DNA of 64,000 nucleotides from Desulfothermus sp964427155. Its GTDB lineage: Bacteria; Desulfobacterota; Desulfovibrionia; Desulfovibrionales; Desulfothermaceae. The notes under the pieces are model-generated. The model saw only the letters and a program-made list of their open reading frames with translations, did no database searches and was not told where the DNA came from. Position numbers and translations under genes: made by a program. Each line of letters opens with the position of its first letter. Positions within the stretch are counted from its first letter, which is position 1. This document shows, one piece after another, positions 34,338 through 43,727 of the stretch. The stretch is taken from contig CAYRSC010000016.1 in assembly GCA_964427155.1 (NCBI GenBank), positions 117,139 through 181,138 of the forward strand, in the 5' to 3' direction.

Positions 34338-35849
34338 ATGACAGAATATGCGCCAAAGATACTTATAATCACCCCTGAAGTTACTTATCTCCCAGAGGGA
34401 AGTAGCGAGATATCCAATTCTCTATCTGCCAAGGCAGGAGGACTTGCAGATGTCTCAGCTATGCTCATAAAACAGCTCTATGAGATGGGCATAGATGTGC
34501 ATGTGGCTATACCTGATTATCGTCGCATCTTTCAAAATAATCTGGGGCCGCTATCTTCCCTCTACTATGAGCAACTTCAGATCTACATGGAACATCTCTG
34601 CGACCAGAGGATACATCTGGCGCAGGATAGGGCATTTTATTATATAAATAATATCTACTCCCCCTATGGAAAAGAGAACTTAAAGGTTGCCCTGGCCTTT
34701 CAAAGGGAGGCCATAAACAATATAATTCCCAGGGTACGACCTGATATTATCCATTGTAATGATTGGATGACAGGACTTATCCCGGGATTTGCCCGTTCCA
34801 TCAGAATACCTTCCCTTTTTACTATACACAACATCCACACCGCCCACACCACCCTGGAAGATATAGAGGAGCATGGGATAGATGGGGCCATGTTCTGGCA
34901 ACACCTCTATTATCAAAGGCTTCCTCATGGATATGAAGAGAGCAGGAATTCCAATCCCGTGGACCTACTTGCATCGGGTATATTTGCCTCTCACTTTGTA
35001 AATACAGTGAGTCCCACCTTTTTGAGGGAGATAGTGGAGGGACGTCATGACTTTATAAAACCAGGAATACGACAGGAAATAATAAACAAATACCATGCAG
35101 GGTGTGCCGCGGGGATCCTCAACGCCCCGGATGAGTCATTTGACCCCAGATTTGATCCCCATATAGTGAAAAATTATGGAATACGAGATTTTGTGAGCGG
35201 AAAGAGGATAAATAAAAAGGCCCTTCAGGAGAGACTTGGGTTGGAGGTGAGAGAGGATTCTCCCCTATTCTTCTGGCCCTCCCGGCTGGATCCAGTTCAG
35301 AAGGGGTGTAAGATACTCTCTGATATATTATATGAGGTGGTCTCCAAGTACTGGGAAGAGGGGCTTGAACTGGTGTTTGTGGCTGATGGGGCATATTTTG
35401 ATGTCTTTAAAGAGATCGTGGACTTTCATGGATTTCACTCCAGGGTGGCGGTTCATGGATTTGACGAGGGACTTTCTCGACTTGCCTTTGCCGCCTCAGA
35501 CTTTATCCTCATGCCCTCCTCCTTTGAGCCCTGTGGACTTCCCCAGATGATATCCCAGAAATATGGTTCTCTTCCTGTGGTACATGATACAGGAGGGCTC
35601 CACGATACTGTGGAGCACCTGGACTGGGAGAGTGATACAGGAAATGGATTTGTATTCAAGTATCTTGATTCCCAGGGCCTGTTTTGGGCAATAGATAGGG
35701 CCATGGATTTTTATCGTCTTCCCCGAAGTACAAAGAGACGTCAGATCCAGCGTATAATGAAGTTTGCCAGGGAACGGTTCAATCATAAGGTATGTGCAGA
35801 ACAATATATCAGGTTGTATGAGAGGATGATAAACAGGCCCCTCTTATAA
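34338..35849 (+). CDS. glgA: glycogen synthase (GT5)
   Basis: 503 residues. The nucleotide-sugar site reads KAGGLADV near the N-terminus (usual KTGGLADV), with HCNDWMTGL, TIHNIHT and, in the C-terminal GT-B domain, LFFWPSRLDPVQKG and MPSSFEPCGLPQM with the E-x7-E pair. It elongates alpha-1,4-glucan from an ADP- or UDP-glucose donor; the shortened, eukaryote/archaeal-like middle makes donor choice uncertain. No GlgC is present in this window. Confidence 0.9.
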   Translation: MTEYAPKILIITPEVTYLPEGSSEISNSLSAKAGGLADVSAMLIKQLYEMGIDVHVAIPDYRRIFQNNLGPLSSLYYEQLQIYMEHLCDQRIHLAQDRAFYYINNIYSPYGKENLKVALAFQREAINNIIPRVRPDIIHCNDWMTGLIPGFARSIRIPSLFTIHNIHTAHTTLEDIEEHGIDGAMFWQHLYYQRLPHGYEESRNSNPVDLLASGIFASHFVNTVSPTFLREIVEGRHDFIKPGIRQEIINKYHAGCAAGILNAPDESFDPRFDPHIVKNYGIRDFVSGKRINKKALQERLGLEVREDSPLFFWPSRLDPVQKGCKILSDILYEVVSKYWEEGLELVFVADGAYFDVFKEIVDFHGFHSRVAVHGFDEGLSRLAFAASDFILMPSSFEPCGLPQMISQKYGSLPVVHDTGGLHDTVEHLDWESDTGNGFVFKYLDSQGLFWAIDRAMDFYRLPRSTKRRQIQRIMKFARERFNHKVCAEQYIRLYERMINRPLL

Positions 35850-35880
35850 GAGAGGATGGGGCACTTATGGGAGCCAGGCG

Positions 35881-37926
35881 GTGAGTATGAAAGGTGTTCC
35901 TTCCCTCATAGAGTTGGATGAGATGCTTCTTCCCTATAGGGCCATCATAGATAGGAGGATAAAGAAAAGGGAAGAGGTGCTCTCTTTTATTGAGGAGAGG
36001 TGGGGATCCCTGGTGGATTTTGCATCTTCACACCTCTATTTTGGTCTCCACAAAGAGACAGATAGATGGGTCTTCAGGGAGTGGGCCCCCAGGGCCAGGG
36101 AGGTTTATCTCATTGGAGATATGACTGGATGGCAGGAAAAGGAGGAATTTGCCCTTGCCCCTGCTGGAAATGGAGTATGGGAGATATATCTGCCCCTTGA
36201 TTCCATTTCTCATGGTCACCACTATAAACTCAGGATAAAGTGGGATGGGGGAGAAGGTGAGAGGATCCCCTCCCATGCCACTTATGTGGTGCAGGACCCA
36301 TCCACAGGGATATTCAGTGCCAGGGTCTGGGATGTCCCTCCATTTAGATGGAGATATCCCAGATGTGAGAGCCCACCCCTGCCCCTTCTCATCTACGAGG
36401 CCCATGTGGGTATGGCCCAGGAGGAAGAAAGGGTGGGGACTTATGTGGAATTCACCCGCAGGGTCCTTCCCCGGATAAGGGATGCTGGCTATAACACCTT
36501 ACAGCTCATGGCCATCCAGGAACATCCCTATTATGGCTCTTTTGGGTATCAGGTAACCAATTTTTTCGCCCCTTCCTCTCGTTTTGGAACCCCTGATGAG
36601 CTACGAGAACTCATAGATACGGCTCATGGTATGGGCATGTATGTGGTTATGGATATTGTGCACTCCCATGCGGCCATAAATGAGGTGGAGGGGCTCTCCT
36701 GTTTTGATGGATCGTATGATCTATATTTTCACAGTGGAGAAAGGGGGGTTCATCCTCTGTGGGGAAGCAGGTGCTTTGATTATGGGAAAATAGAGGTCAT
36801 AAGGTTTCTCCTGTCCAATCTTCGCTATTTCATGGAAGAGTTTCACATAGACGGCTTTCGCTTTGATGGGGTGACCAGCATGATATACCTCCATCATGGA
36901 ATTGGAATGGATTTTCTGGAATATGGTCAATATTTTGGAGATGATGTGGACGAGGATGCCCTTGTATATCTCTCCCTTGCCAATAACCTTATCCATGAGC
37001 TGAGTAATAATGCCATTTCTGTGGCTGAGGAGGTGAGTGGTATGCCAGGTCTGGCATATCCTGTGGAGGGAGGAGGATATGGTTTTGATTACAGGTTTGC
37101 CATGGGAATACCTGACATGTGGATAAGGTTGGTGAAGGATAAAAGGGATGAAGATTGGTCTATGGGGGAGATATGGTATGAACTCACAAATCATAGAAAG
37201 GAAGAGAAGACCATAAGTTATGTGGAGTCGCACGACCAGGCCCTGGTGGGTGACCAGAGTATGATATTTAGATTAATAGGTAGAGACATGTATTTTTTTA
37301 TGAGGAAGGGTGATGAAAATCTCAAAGTGGATAGGGGGATTGCCCTCCACAAGATGATAAGGTTTATTACCATAACCACCGCGTGTGCAGGTTATTTGAA
37401 TTTTATGGGCAATGAATTTGGCCATCCTGAGTGGATTGATTTTCCCCGCGAGGGGAATAACTGGTCATATAAGTACGCCAGACGACAGTGGCATCTTGCA
37501 GATTCCCCTGAGCTGAGATATGGAGAACTCCTTGCCTTTGATAGGGATATGCTTGGATTCGTGAAATCTTATAAGATCATTACTCCCTCCCATCCCCCCC
37601 ATCTTTTATATCTACATGAAGAGGACAAGGTGATCGTGTTTTTGAGGAGAGGGTTTGTGTTTGTGTTTAATTTTCATCCTTCCACCTCTTTTGTGGACTA
37701 TAAAGTCCCCTCTCCTCCTGGCACCTATACCCTGATATTTTCCAGTGACAGAGAGGAATATGGAGGTTTTGAGCGTATTTCCCTGGGAGAGATACACCAC
37801 GCCCTTCCCTGGGCTTCAGAAGGCCATCACCTCTCCCTGTATCTGCCCGCGAGATGTTGTTTTGCCCTCTCTCCCCCTTTACATCCTGGAACTGGTCAGG
37901 GCCCCTATGGCCTGGAAAAATTATAG
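35881..37926 (+). CDS. glgB: 1,4-alpha-glucan branching enzyme
   Basis: 681 residues, GH13 with an N-terminal CBM48 domain (FREWAPRAREVYLIGDMTGW), barrel motifs VVMDIVHSHA, GFRFDGVTSM (nucleophile Asp), AEEVSGMP (acid/base Glu) and SYVESHDQAL. The overall length and the YGSFGYQVTNFFAPSSRFG segment place it with the eukaryotic/GBE1-type branching enzymes rather than enteric GlgB. It introduces alpha-1,6 branches into the product of GlgA. GTG 35881 or ATG 35887 may be the start; GGGAG lies just upstream. The end overlaps the permease gene. Confidence 0.92.
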   Translation: MSMKGVPSLIELDEMLLPYRAIIDRRIKKREEVLSFIEERWGSLVDFASSHLYFGLHKETDRWVFREWAPRAREVYLIGDMTGWQEKEEFALAPAGNGVWEIYLPLDSISHGHHYKLRIKWDGGEGERIPSHATYVVQDPSTGIFSARVWDVPPFRWRYPRCESPPLPLLIYEAHVGMAQEEERVGTYVEFTRRVLPRIRDAGYNTLQLMAIQEHPYYGSFGYQVTNFFAPSSRFGTPDELRELIDTAHGMGMYVVMDIVHSHAAINEVEGLSCFDGSYDLYFHSGERGVHPLWGSRCFDYGKIEVIRFLLSNLRYFMEEFHIDGFRFDGVTSMIYLHHGIGMDFLEYGQYFGDDVDEDALVYLSLANNLIHELSNNAISVAEEVSGMPGLAYPVEGGGYGFDYRFAMGIPDMWIRLVKDKRDEDWSMGEIWYELTNHRKEEKTISYVESHDQALVGDQSMIFRLIGRDMYFFMRKGDENLKVDRGIALHKMIRFITITTACAGYLNFMGNEFGHPEWIDFPREGNNWSYKYARRQWHLADSPELRYGELLAFDRDMLGFVKSYKIITPSHPPHLLYLHEEDKVIVFLRRGFVFVFNFHPSTSFVDYKVPSPPGTYTLIFSSDREEYGGFERISLGEIHHALPWASEGHHLSLYLPARCCFALSPPLHPGTGQGPYGLEKL

Positions 37927-39088
37927 ACACCTGAGGGTTAAAAGGATATGGATAGAAAAAACAACCAAGCCCTCAAGGTTAGCGGTGAAAGATTTTATAA
38001 CAAGGTGTGTGAGCGCCCTTTTAAAGGAATGGATACTCGTCCTCACCCTTCTGGGACTGGTTTTTACCTCTATTTATCTAAAGAGGCTCCCTTCCTATAG
38101 TCTCCAGGATGTGCAGATACTGTATATCCTGTGGGTCTTGTTTATCTCCATTAAGGGACTAGAGAATGAGAGCTTTTTTTCCTATGTGGGAGAGATACTC
38201 AAAAGAAGCAGGTTTCTCTCCCTGAGACTTGTGCTGGGTACCCTTATCCTTTCCATGATAGTGACCAATGACGTGGCCCTGTTAATCGTGGTGCCCTTGA
38301 CCCTGAGCATAGAGGTAAAACGCAGGGACATCCTTATAATACTGGAGGCCTTGGCGGCAAATACAGGCTCTGCTTTAACCCCTTTTGGAAATCCCCAAAA
38401 TCTTTTTATCTTCTGGTTCTATCACCTCCATTTACCTGAATTTATAAGTACCATCCTGCCCTTTTTTATATTTTTCTCCTGTATCCTTTTATTGATCTCC
38501 CTGTTTGTGGGGGCAGAGGTAGAGGATAGCACCAGGGAGGAGGTGAGGCTATCCAGCAAGATAATAGTGCATCTCTTTCTCCTGGTAATATCCATCCTGG
38601 CGATATTAAAGATTATTCCCATCTGGATCACCTGTGCCGCCCTATTGCACGCCCTTATATGGGATCGCCGCTCCTTTAAGGTAGATTATATATTACTTCT
38701 TACCTTTTTTTGTTTTTTTGGTTTTACGGACAATCTACTCCATATGATAAATATGAAGATAAATACCCCTTCCCAGGTGTTTCTATTTTCTGCCTTTTTT
38801 AGTCAGGTTATAAGCAATGTCCCTGCGGCCTTGTTTTTTTCAGACTTTACCCTTCACTGGAAGGCCCTTTTATGGGGAGTAAGTGTTGGGGGATTTGGCA
38901 ATCTCATAGGCTCCATGGCCAATCTCATTGCCTATAGATTTGTGAGCATGGCCAGGGATTTTTCTCCTCGTTTTATAGTAAGGTTTCATATAATGGGGTA
39001 TGTGGCATTTTTTCTGGGTATTGTCCTTTATTTTGTCATAGAACATCCTGGTGATATAACCTGTTTTCTCTCTCGTATTCTTCCTTGA
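37907..39088 (+). CDS. ArsB/NhaD-type ion permease
   Basis: About 393 residues and roughly ten membrane helices. The motifs MIVTNDVALLIVVPL and AANTGSALTPFGNPQNLFI are the paired discontinuous helices typical of the ion transporter superfamily that includes ArsB, NhaD and citrate/dicarboxylate carriers. The ion moved cannot be told from sequence. The frame extends far back inside glgB; ATG 37907 overlaps glgB by 20 bases and is the most plausible start, with GTG 37983 an alternative. Coupling with glgB is structural, not necessarily functional. Confidence 0.75.
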   Translation: MAWKNYRHLRVKRIWIEKTTKPSRLAVKDFITRCVSALLKEWILVLTLLGLVFTSIYLKRLPSYSLQDVQILYILWVLFISIKGLENESFFSYVGEILKRSRFLSLRLVLGTLILSMIVTNDVALLIVVPLTLSIEVKRRDILIILEALAANTGSALTPFGNPQNLFIFWFYHLHLPEFISTILPFFIFFSCILLLISLFVGAEVEDSTREEVRLSSKIIVHLFLLVISILAILKIIPIWITCAALLHALIWDRRSFKVDYILLLTFFCFFGFTDNLLHMINMKINTPSQVFLFSAFFSQVISNVPAALFFSDFTLHWKALLWGVSVGGFGNLIGSMANLIAYRFVSMARDFSPRFIVRFHIMGYVAFFLGIVLYFVIEHPGDITCFLSRILP

Positions 39089-39213
39089 TAAATCTACTAT
39101 CTCTGGGCTAATATATAGTGAGCCGTCAAATTATTGTCTAGGGAAGAAGCTTTAAACTCTCTGGAGGAGGAGTAAGCTTGCAGGTTACCTATAGAAAATT
39201 GTTTTTAAAAGAC

Positions 39214-39288
39214 CTTAAGAGGTTAAGAAGCAGTAGGTGAGATTGGTGATGATATGTGATTGATCCATTTATCTTAAGGTGTTAAGAT
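39214..39288 (+). promoter_or_regulatory. structured leader with two TTAAG-type inverted repeats
   Basis: In the 250-base gap before ahcY are CTTAA-GAGG-TTAAG (39214-39227) and ATCTTAA-GGTG-TTAAGAT (39271-39288), related in sequence and centred 59 bases apart. They could be tandem operators or hairpins in a leader RNA. I do not see a known SAM or SAH riboswitch. Confidence 0.4.
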
Positions 39289-39341
39289 GCCTGACGGTGT
39301 TATCTTGATAATTAATTTAAAGATCTGGAAGGAGAAAAAAC

Positions 39342-40604
39342 ATGGATAGAGGAGAGTTTTTTGAGGTAAGGGACATGTCCCTGGCCACTCAGGGGAAGAA
39401 GAACCTGGAACTGGCAGAGCTTCATATGGGCGCCCTCATGGAGATAAGAAAGAGGTTTGAAGAGGAGAGGCCCTTTGATGGGATTCGGATTGGGATGGCC
39501 CTTCATGTAACCAAAGAGACAGGGGTACTAGTAAGGACCCTTAGGGCAGGGGGGGCAGATGTGGCCATTACAGGATGTAATCCCCTCTCCACTCAGGATG
39601 ATGTGGCTGCGGCCCTTGCAGAAGAAGGGGTAAAGGTATGGGCCTATAAGGGAGAGACAAAGGAGGATTACTATAGATACCTGGGCTATGTGATTGAACA
39701 ACATCCCCATATTACTATAGACGATGGTTGTGATCTGGTCTCTGAGATACATAAGAATCATGCCCATCTTATTGAAGATATTATTTGCGGATGTGAAGAG
39801 ACCACCACTGGGATAATCAGACTTCAGGCAATGGAAAAAGACGGGGCGTTAAAATATCCTATGATAGCGGTGAACGATAATATGACCAAGCACTTGGTGG
39901 ACAACTATTATGGTACAGGTCAATCCACCATTGATGGGATACTCAGGGCCACAAATATATTGATAGCGGGAAAGGTATTTGTGGTATGCGGCTATGGAAG
40001 CTGTGGTAAGGGAGTGGCCATGCGGGCAAGGGGACTTGGGGCAAATGTAATTGTCACAGAGGTAGAACCATTTCGGGCCCTTCAGGCGGTATACGATGGG
40101 TATCGTGTAATGCCCATGGAGGAGGCCGCGAGGGTTGGAGATATATTTTGTACAGTAACAGGTAATAAGCATGTGATAAGACTGGAACACATGCTTCTTA
40201 TGAAGGATGGGGCCATTTTATGCAATTCAGGTCACTTTGACGTGGAGATAGACATTGAATCTTTAAAGGGCAAGGCCTCCTCTTCTCGCCAGATGAGGCC
40301 CTTTATGGAGGAATATGTACTGGAGGGAAAAAGGATATTTATCTTGGGAGAGGGAAGACTGGTAAATCTGGCTGCAGCAGAGGGCCATCCAAGTGAGGTA
40401 ATGTCCACATCTTTCTGTGGCCAGGCACTTGCCTGTGAGTATGGGGTGAAAAATAAGGGAAGACTTCCTGCCTCAGTGATCCAGCTTCCTCCGGAACTGG
40501 ATAGGGAGATAGCCATGCTTCAGCTCAGGGCCATGGGGATAGAGATAGATGAGTTGACGCCGGAGCAGATAAGATATCTAGCCTCCTGGGAGGAGGGCAC
40601 ATAG
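39342..40604 (+). CDS. ahcY: S-adenosylhomocysteinase
   Basis: 420 residues. MALHVTKETGVLVRTL, GCNPLSTQDDVAAAL, NDNMTKHLVDNYYGTGQS and the NAD-binding VVCGYGSCGKGVAMRARG identify the enzyme, which reversibly splits S-adenosylhomocysteine into adenosine and homocysteine in the methyl cycle. The sequence (YKGETKEDYY, no 40-residue bacterial insert) is of the thermophile/archaeal type; some archaeal members prefer S-inosylhomocysteine, so substrate preference is open. Ribosome site GGAAGGAG is strong. Confidence 0.94.
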   Translation: MDRGEFFEVRDMSLATQGKKNLELAELHMGALMEIRKRFEEERPFDGIRIGMALHVTKETGVLVRTLRAGGADVAITGCNPLSTQDDVAAALAEEGVKVWAYKGETKEDYYRYLGYVIEQHPHITIDDGCDLVSEIHKNHAHLIEDIICGCEETTTGIIRLQAMEKDGALKYPMIAVNDNMTKHLVDNYYGTGQSTIDGILRATNILIAGKVFVVCGYGSCGKGVAMRARGLGANVIVTEVEPFRALQAVYDGYRVMPMEEAARVGDIFCTVTGNKHVIRLEHMLLMKDGAILCNSGHFDVEIDIESLKGKASSSRQMRPFMEEYVLEGKRIFILGEGRLVNLAAAEGHPSEVMSTSFCGQALACEYGVKNKGRLPASVIQLPPELDREIAMLQLRAMGIEIDELTPEQIRYLASWEEGT

Positions 40605-40641
40605 TAGAGTGGTGGGCACCTGAAGACAGAGGGAGGAAGGT

Positions 40642-42066
40642 GTGCTTTCCCCTATGGAAAAGGAGAGATTAAGGTTTGATGTGGTGATATTGGGCTCTGG
40701 ACTTGCGGGTATGAGGGCTGCATATTCTGCCTGCAAAGAGGATGGGGAGCTCAGGATAGGGATTATAACATTAAAGGAGGGACCATCGGGTTCCTCCTTT
40801 TGTAATTTTAATGGCAGATTGGGTATGCAGGTACCTGTAGAGGACAGGGAGAAGGAACTCTTTTATGAGAGGGCCATCTCCATTGGGGGTGGGGGAATTG
40901 TGGAAGAAGAGCTTTTAAAGATAGAGGTAGAGGAGGCTGAGGAGAGATTTCTAGAACTGGTAGAGATGGGGGTGAGGTTTGAACAGGGCAGAAATAAGGG
41001 GTTTGCTAGATATTCCGGATGCTTTCTCCCGGAGATAAAGACCGCTGTGATTATAGAAGACCTAAAGGGGTGTTTCTGGAGATACTATGAGAGAGTAAAG
41101 GATAGGGTCACCTTTTTGGGCGATTGTGCTGTAGTAGATATAGTTGTGCATGAGGGTCAGGTGGCAGGTGTATTGGCCCTGGATAGAAAAAAGGGGAAGG
41201 TCCTTGAGATAGGGGCAAGGTGTGTGGTGTGTGCCTTTGGGGGGGGTGCCTCACTGTTTCCCTGGACCATTTCCTGGGATAGTCCCTTTGGGGGATATGG
41301 TCTGGCCCTGCTAAAAAGGGCAGGGGTGAAACTTGTAAATACCTCTTTTGTCCAGATGCTTTGGGCCAAAAGGGAAGACCTTGGTTTTTTCCCTGTCCAT
41401 ACACTTCTTTGTGAGGATTTTTCTATAGGGATAGGGAATAGAACTGTGACTCTTCCCTCCAGCCTCCATCCCCTGGCCCATAAAAGGGCCACCCATTGTC
41501 CCATTGGTTATGGATTGGAGGATTTTTTGATAGATGAGTTTCTATTAAGGGCCCTTACCATTGAAGGGGTATTGATAAAGGGAAGAGAGACTACCTTTTC
41601 CCTGATTCCAGTAACCCAGGCCCTCAATGGTGGTGCCCACATCTGTAGCCGAGCCATGACCAACATAATGGGCCTTTTTGCATGTGGAGAGTGTGCTTCA
41701 GGTATGCATGGAGCAAATAGAATAGGAGGCGGGATGGTCCTGGCTTCTCAGGTATTTGGACATAGGGCGGGAAGATTTGCCGCAAAAATGACTAAAGAAA
41801 GGGGTTTTTTGTCCGATAAGATATTTACAAACTTAATGAATGAAACTATGATGGGACTCAGGAAGTGGGGGGAAAGTTATTCATCCCTGAAGGTACGGTG
41901 TCCCATTTTAGAGGTAATACGGGGATTGTTGGGGGGGGAGGGTCCTGGAAGAGAGGTCCTCTCTTTTATAGAGGAGGCCAGGGAGAGGGGAGATATATTT
42001 TGTGTTTTAAAGGCAGAATCCTTGGGGATAATTCTGGGGGATGTAGCTGTTGTTCCTGGTAAATAA
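40642..42066 (+). CDS. FAD-dependent oxidoreductase, NadB/fumarate-reductase type
   Basis: 474 residues. N-terminal FAD site VVILGSGLAGMRAAYSA, GAR-VVCAFGGGASLFP in the middle and HGANRIGGGMVLASQVFGHRAG near the end match the fumarate reductase/L-aspartate oxidase flavoprotein fold. A SSFCNFNGRLGMQVP segment contacts FAD. The catalytic pair of the family is not clear enough to name a substrate. GTG 40642 follows GGGAGGAAGG; ATG 40654 is an alternative. It overlaps the regulator gene by 17 bases, so the two are co-translated. Confidence 0.75.
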   Translation: MLSPMEKERLRFDVVILGSGLAGMRAAYSACKEDGELRIGIITLKEGPSGSSFCNFNGRLGMQVPVEDREKELFYERAISIGGGGIVEEELLKIEVEEAEERFLELVEMGVRFEQGRNKGFARYSGCFLPEIKTAVIIEDLKGCFWRYYERVKDRVTFLGDCAVVDIVVHEGQVAGVLALDRKKGKVLEIGARCVVCAFGGGASLFPWTISWDSPFGGYGLALLKRAGVKLVNTSFVQMLWAKREDLGFFPVHTLLCEDFSIGIGNRTVTLPSSLHPLAHKRATHCPIGYGLEDFLIDEFLLRALTIEGVLIKGRETTFSLIPVTQALNGGAHICSRAMTNIMGLFACGECASGMHGANRIGGGMVLASQVFGHRAGRFAAKMTKERGFLSDKIFTNLMNETMMGLRKWGESYSSLKVRCPILEVIRGLLGGEGPGREVLSFIEEARERGDIFCVLKAESLGIILGDVAVVPGK

Positions 42067-42664
42067 GAGATTTTTAAGGCCCACAAAAGAGGCAAGGATA
42101 GTATCTATTCTGGAGAATCTGGCGGTTAGGTCTGAGATAAGTCAAAGCGAACTTGGGGAGAGGGCACTTTTAAGCTCTGCCATGATAAATAATTATCTTA
42201 AGGAGCTTCAACAAAGGGGTCTAATAGAGGCCTGTCCCCTTGATGGGAAGAGATATGAATATAGGATTACGGCAGATGGAGAGAGGATAAGGAGGGAGCT
42301 TCTGGGCCTTTATATGGCGGAGATAGTGCAGGTATATAGTGGACTTAAGGAGAATATAAGGGAGAAGCTTCAAAGGATAGGAGAGGGGGGGATCAAGGAG
42401 ATAATATTTTTTGGGGCCTCTACCACCTGTGAGGTGGTGCTCTCAGCATATAAGAGGGATTTCTTCAGGATAATTGCATTGGTGGATAGTGACCCTGTGA
42501 AACAGGGAAGGGCATTGATGGGGTATATTATTTCTCCTCCTGAGATCCTAAGATATATCAGATGTAGGAATATACTTGTTACCTCCTTTGCCCGGGAGGA
42601 GGAGATAAGGGATTATATTTTAAATGAATTAACACTTAAGGATGTAAAGATATTTACCTTATGA
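42050..42664 (+). CDS. winged-helix regulator with Rossmann-like domain
   Basis: 204 residues. About residues 1-85 are a winged-helix DNA-binding domain (ILENLAVRSEISQSELGERALLSSAMINNYLKELQQRGLIE). About 115-190 are a small Rossmann-like domain (IKEIIFFGASTTCEVVL, IIALVDSDPVKQGRALMGY, NILVTSFAREEEI) resembling the nucleotide/sugar-binding N-terminal domain of acetyltransferases such as PglD. Starts at TTG 42050, behind GGGGGATG, inside the end of the flavoprotein gene, and ends 4 bases inside neuB. A DNA-binding head joined to a ligand-binding domain, next to sugar genes, suggests a metabolite-sensing regulator of the polysaccharide locus. Confidence 0.7.
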   Translation: MFLVNKRFLRPTKEARIVSILENLAVRSEISQSELGERALLSSAMINNYLKELQQRGLIEACPLDGKRYEYRITADGERIRRELLGLYMAEIVQVYSGLKENIREKLQRIGEGGIKEIIFFGASTTCEVVLSAYKRDFFRIIALVDSDPVKQGRALMGYIISPPEILRYIRCRNILVTSFAREEEIRDYILNELTLKDVKIFTL

Positions 42665-43710
42665 GTAATTATTTTGTATTGTCCTCAGGTAGAGAGATCG
42701 GTGTCTCCAGGCCCTGTTTCATTGTGGCAGAGATAGGAAATAACCATCAGGGCAGGTTTGAATTGGCTGCTCGTATGATTGAAGAGGCCGCCTCCATTGG
42801 GGTGGATGCGGTTAAGTTTCAGAAAAGACATATCCCCTCTTTATTAAATGAGCAAATGTATAATATGCCCTATAAGGGGAGGGAGAGTTTTGGGGATACC
42901 TATGGAGAACATCGCAAGGCCCTGGAACTCTCAATTGAGGAATTTGCCCGTTTAAAAACAATTGCTGAGGAGAGGGGACTTGTCTTTTTTGCCTCAGTCT
43001 GGGATGAGAAGAGCCTGGAAGAGGTGGATTCCCTGGGGGTGGAGATAATAAAGATACCATCTGCAGATCTGGTGAACATCCCTTTGCTCAGAAAGGCGGC
43101 TTTGCTCCATAAACTCATTATCCTCTCCACGGGAATGAGCACCCTTGAGGAGATAGATGTGGCGGTAAATGAGGTGATGTTATGTCACGATAAGTTGATC
43201 CTTATGCATTGCAATAGCTCTTATCCCTGCAGAGAAGAGGAGATAGCGCTTCCAGTAATCCCCCTATTGGCTAAAAGGTATGGAGTGGTGGTGGGTTATT
43301 CAGGCCATGAGAAGGGAATTGCCCCCTCCATAGGGGCTGTATCCCTTGGAGCATGTGTTGTTGAACGTCACCTTACCTTGAACAGGGAATATTGTGGTAC
43401 TGATCATAAGGCCTCCCTTACCCCACGGGAATTTAAGATGCTTGTGGAGGGGATTCGGGAGGTGGAAAAGGCAATGGCTGTGAAGGAAAAAAGGGTGTTT
43501 GATTCTGAGAAACAGGTCTCTTTAAAATTGAGAAAGAGTATTGTTGCTGCAAAACACCTTTCTCCGGGACATGTTTTAGAAGAAGGGGATATTGTTGCAA
43601 AGAGTCCTGGCTATGGGATCTCTCCAATCCATTGGGATGAGATGTTTGGAAAAATAATTCAGCGTGAGTTGAAAAAAGATGATGTAATTATGTGGGAAGA
43701 TATAAAGTAG
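42661..43710 (+). CDS. neuB: NeuB-type nonulosonate synthase
   Basis: 349 residues: NeuB barrel (FIVAEIGNNHQGRFELA, VDAVKFQKR, IIKIPSADLVNIPLLR, STGMSTLEEI, MHCNSSYPC, VGYSGHEKGI, VERHLTL) and a C-terminal SAF antifreeze-like domain (RKSIVAAKHLSPGHVLEEGDI). These enzymes condense phosphoenolpyruvate with a hexosamine derivative to make sialic, legionaminic or pseudaminic acids. The start ATG overlaps the regulator stop (ATGA). It pairs logically with the NeuA-like cytidylyltransferase at 54.9 kb, though 11 kb away. Confidence 0.92.
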   Translation: MSNYFVLSSGREIGVSRPCFIVAEIGNNHQGRFELAARMIEEAASIGVDAVKFQKRHIPSLLNEQMYNMPYKGRESFGDTYGEHRKALELSIEEFARLKTIAEERGLVFFASVWDEKSLEEVDSLGVEIIKIPSADLVNIPLLRKAALLHKLIILSTGMSTLEEIDVAVNEVMLCHDKLILMHCNSSYPCREEEIALPVIPLLAKRYGVVVGYSGHEKGIAPSIGAVSLGACVVERHLTLNREYCGTDHKASLTPREFKMLVEGIREVEKAMAVKEKRVFDSEKQVSLKLRKSIVAAKHLSPGHVLEEGDIVAKSPGYGISPIHWDEMFGKIIQRELKKDDVIMWEDIK

Positions 43711-43727
43711 TTGAGTACTGTAGAACT

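Noticed and set aside
37745..37906. Extended N-terminus of the ion permease within glgB
   Set aside because: It would overlap glgB by 180 bases and is not hydrophobic or family-like; ATG 37907 is a better start.
39089..39341. SAM- or SAH-sensing riboswitch before ahcY
   Set aside because: I could not find the conserved cores of the SAM-I, SAM-II or SAH classes; only simple inverted repeats are present.
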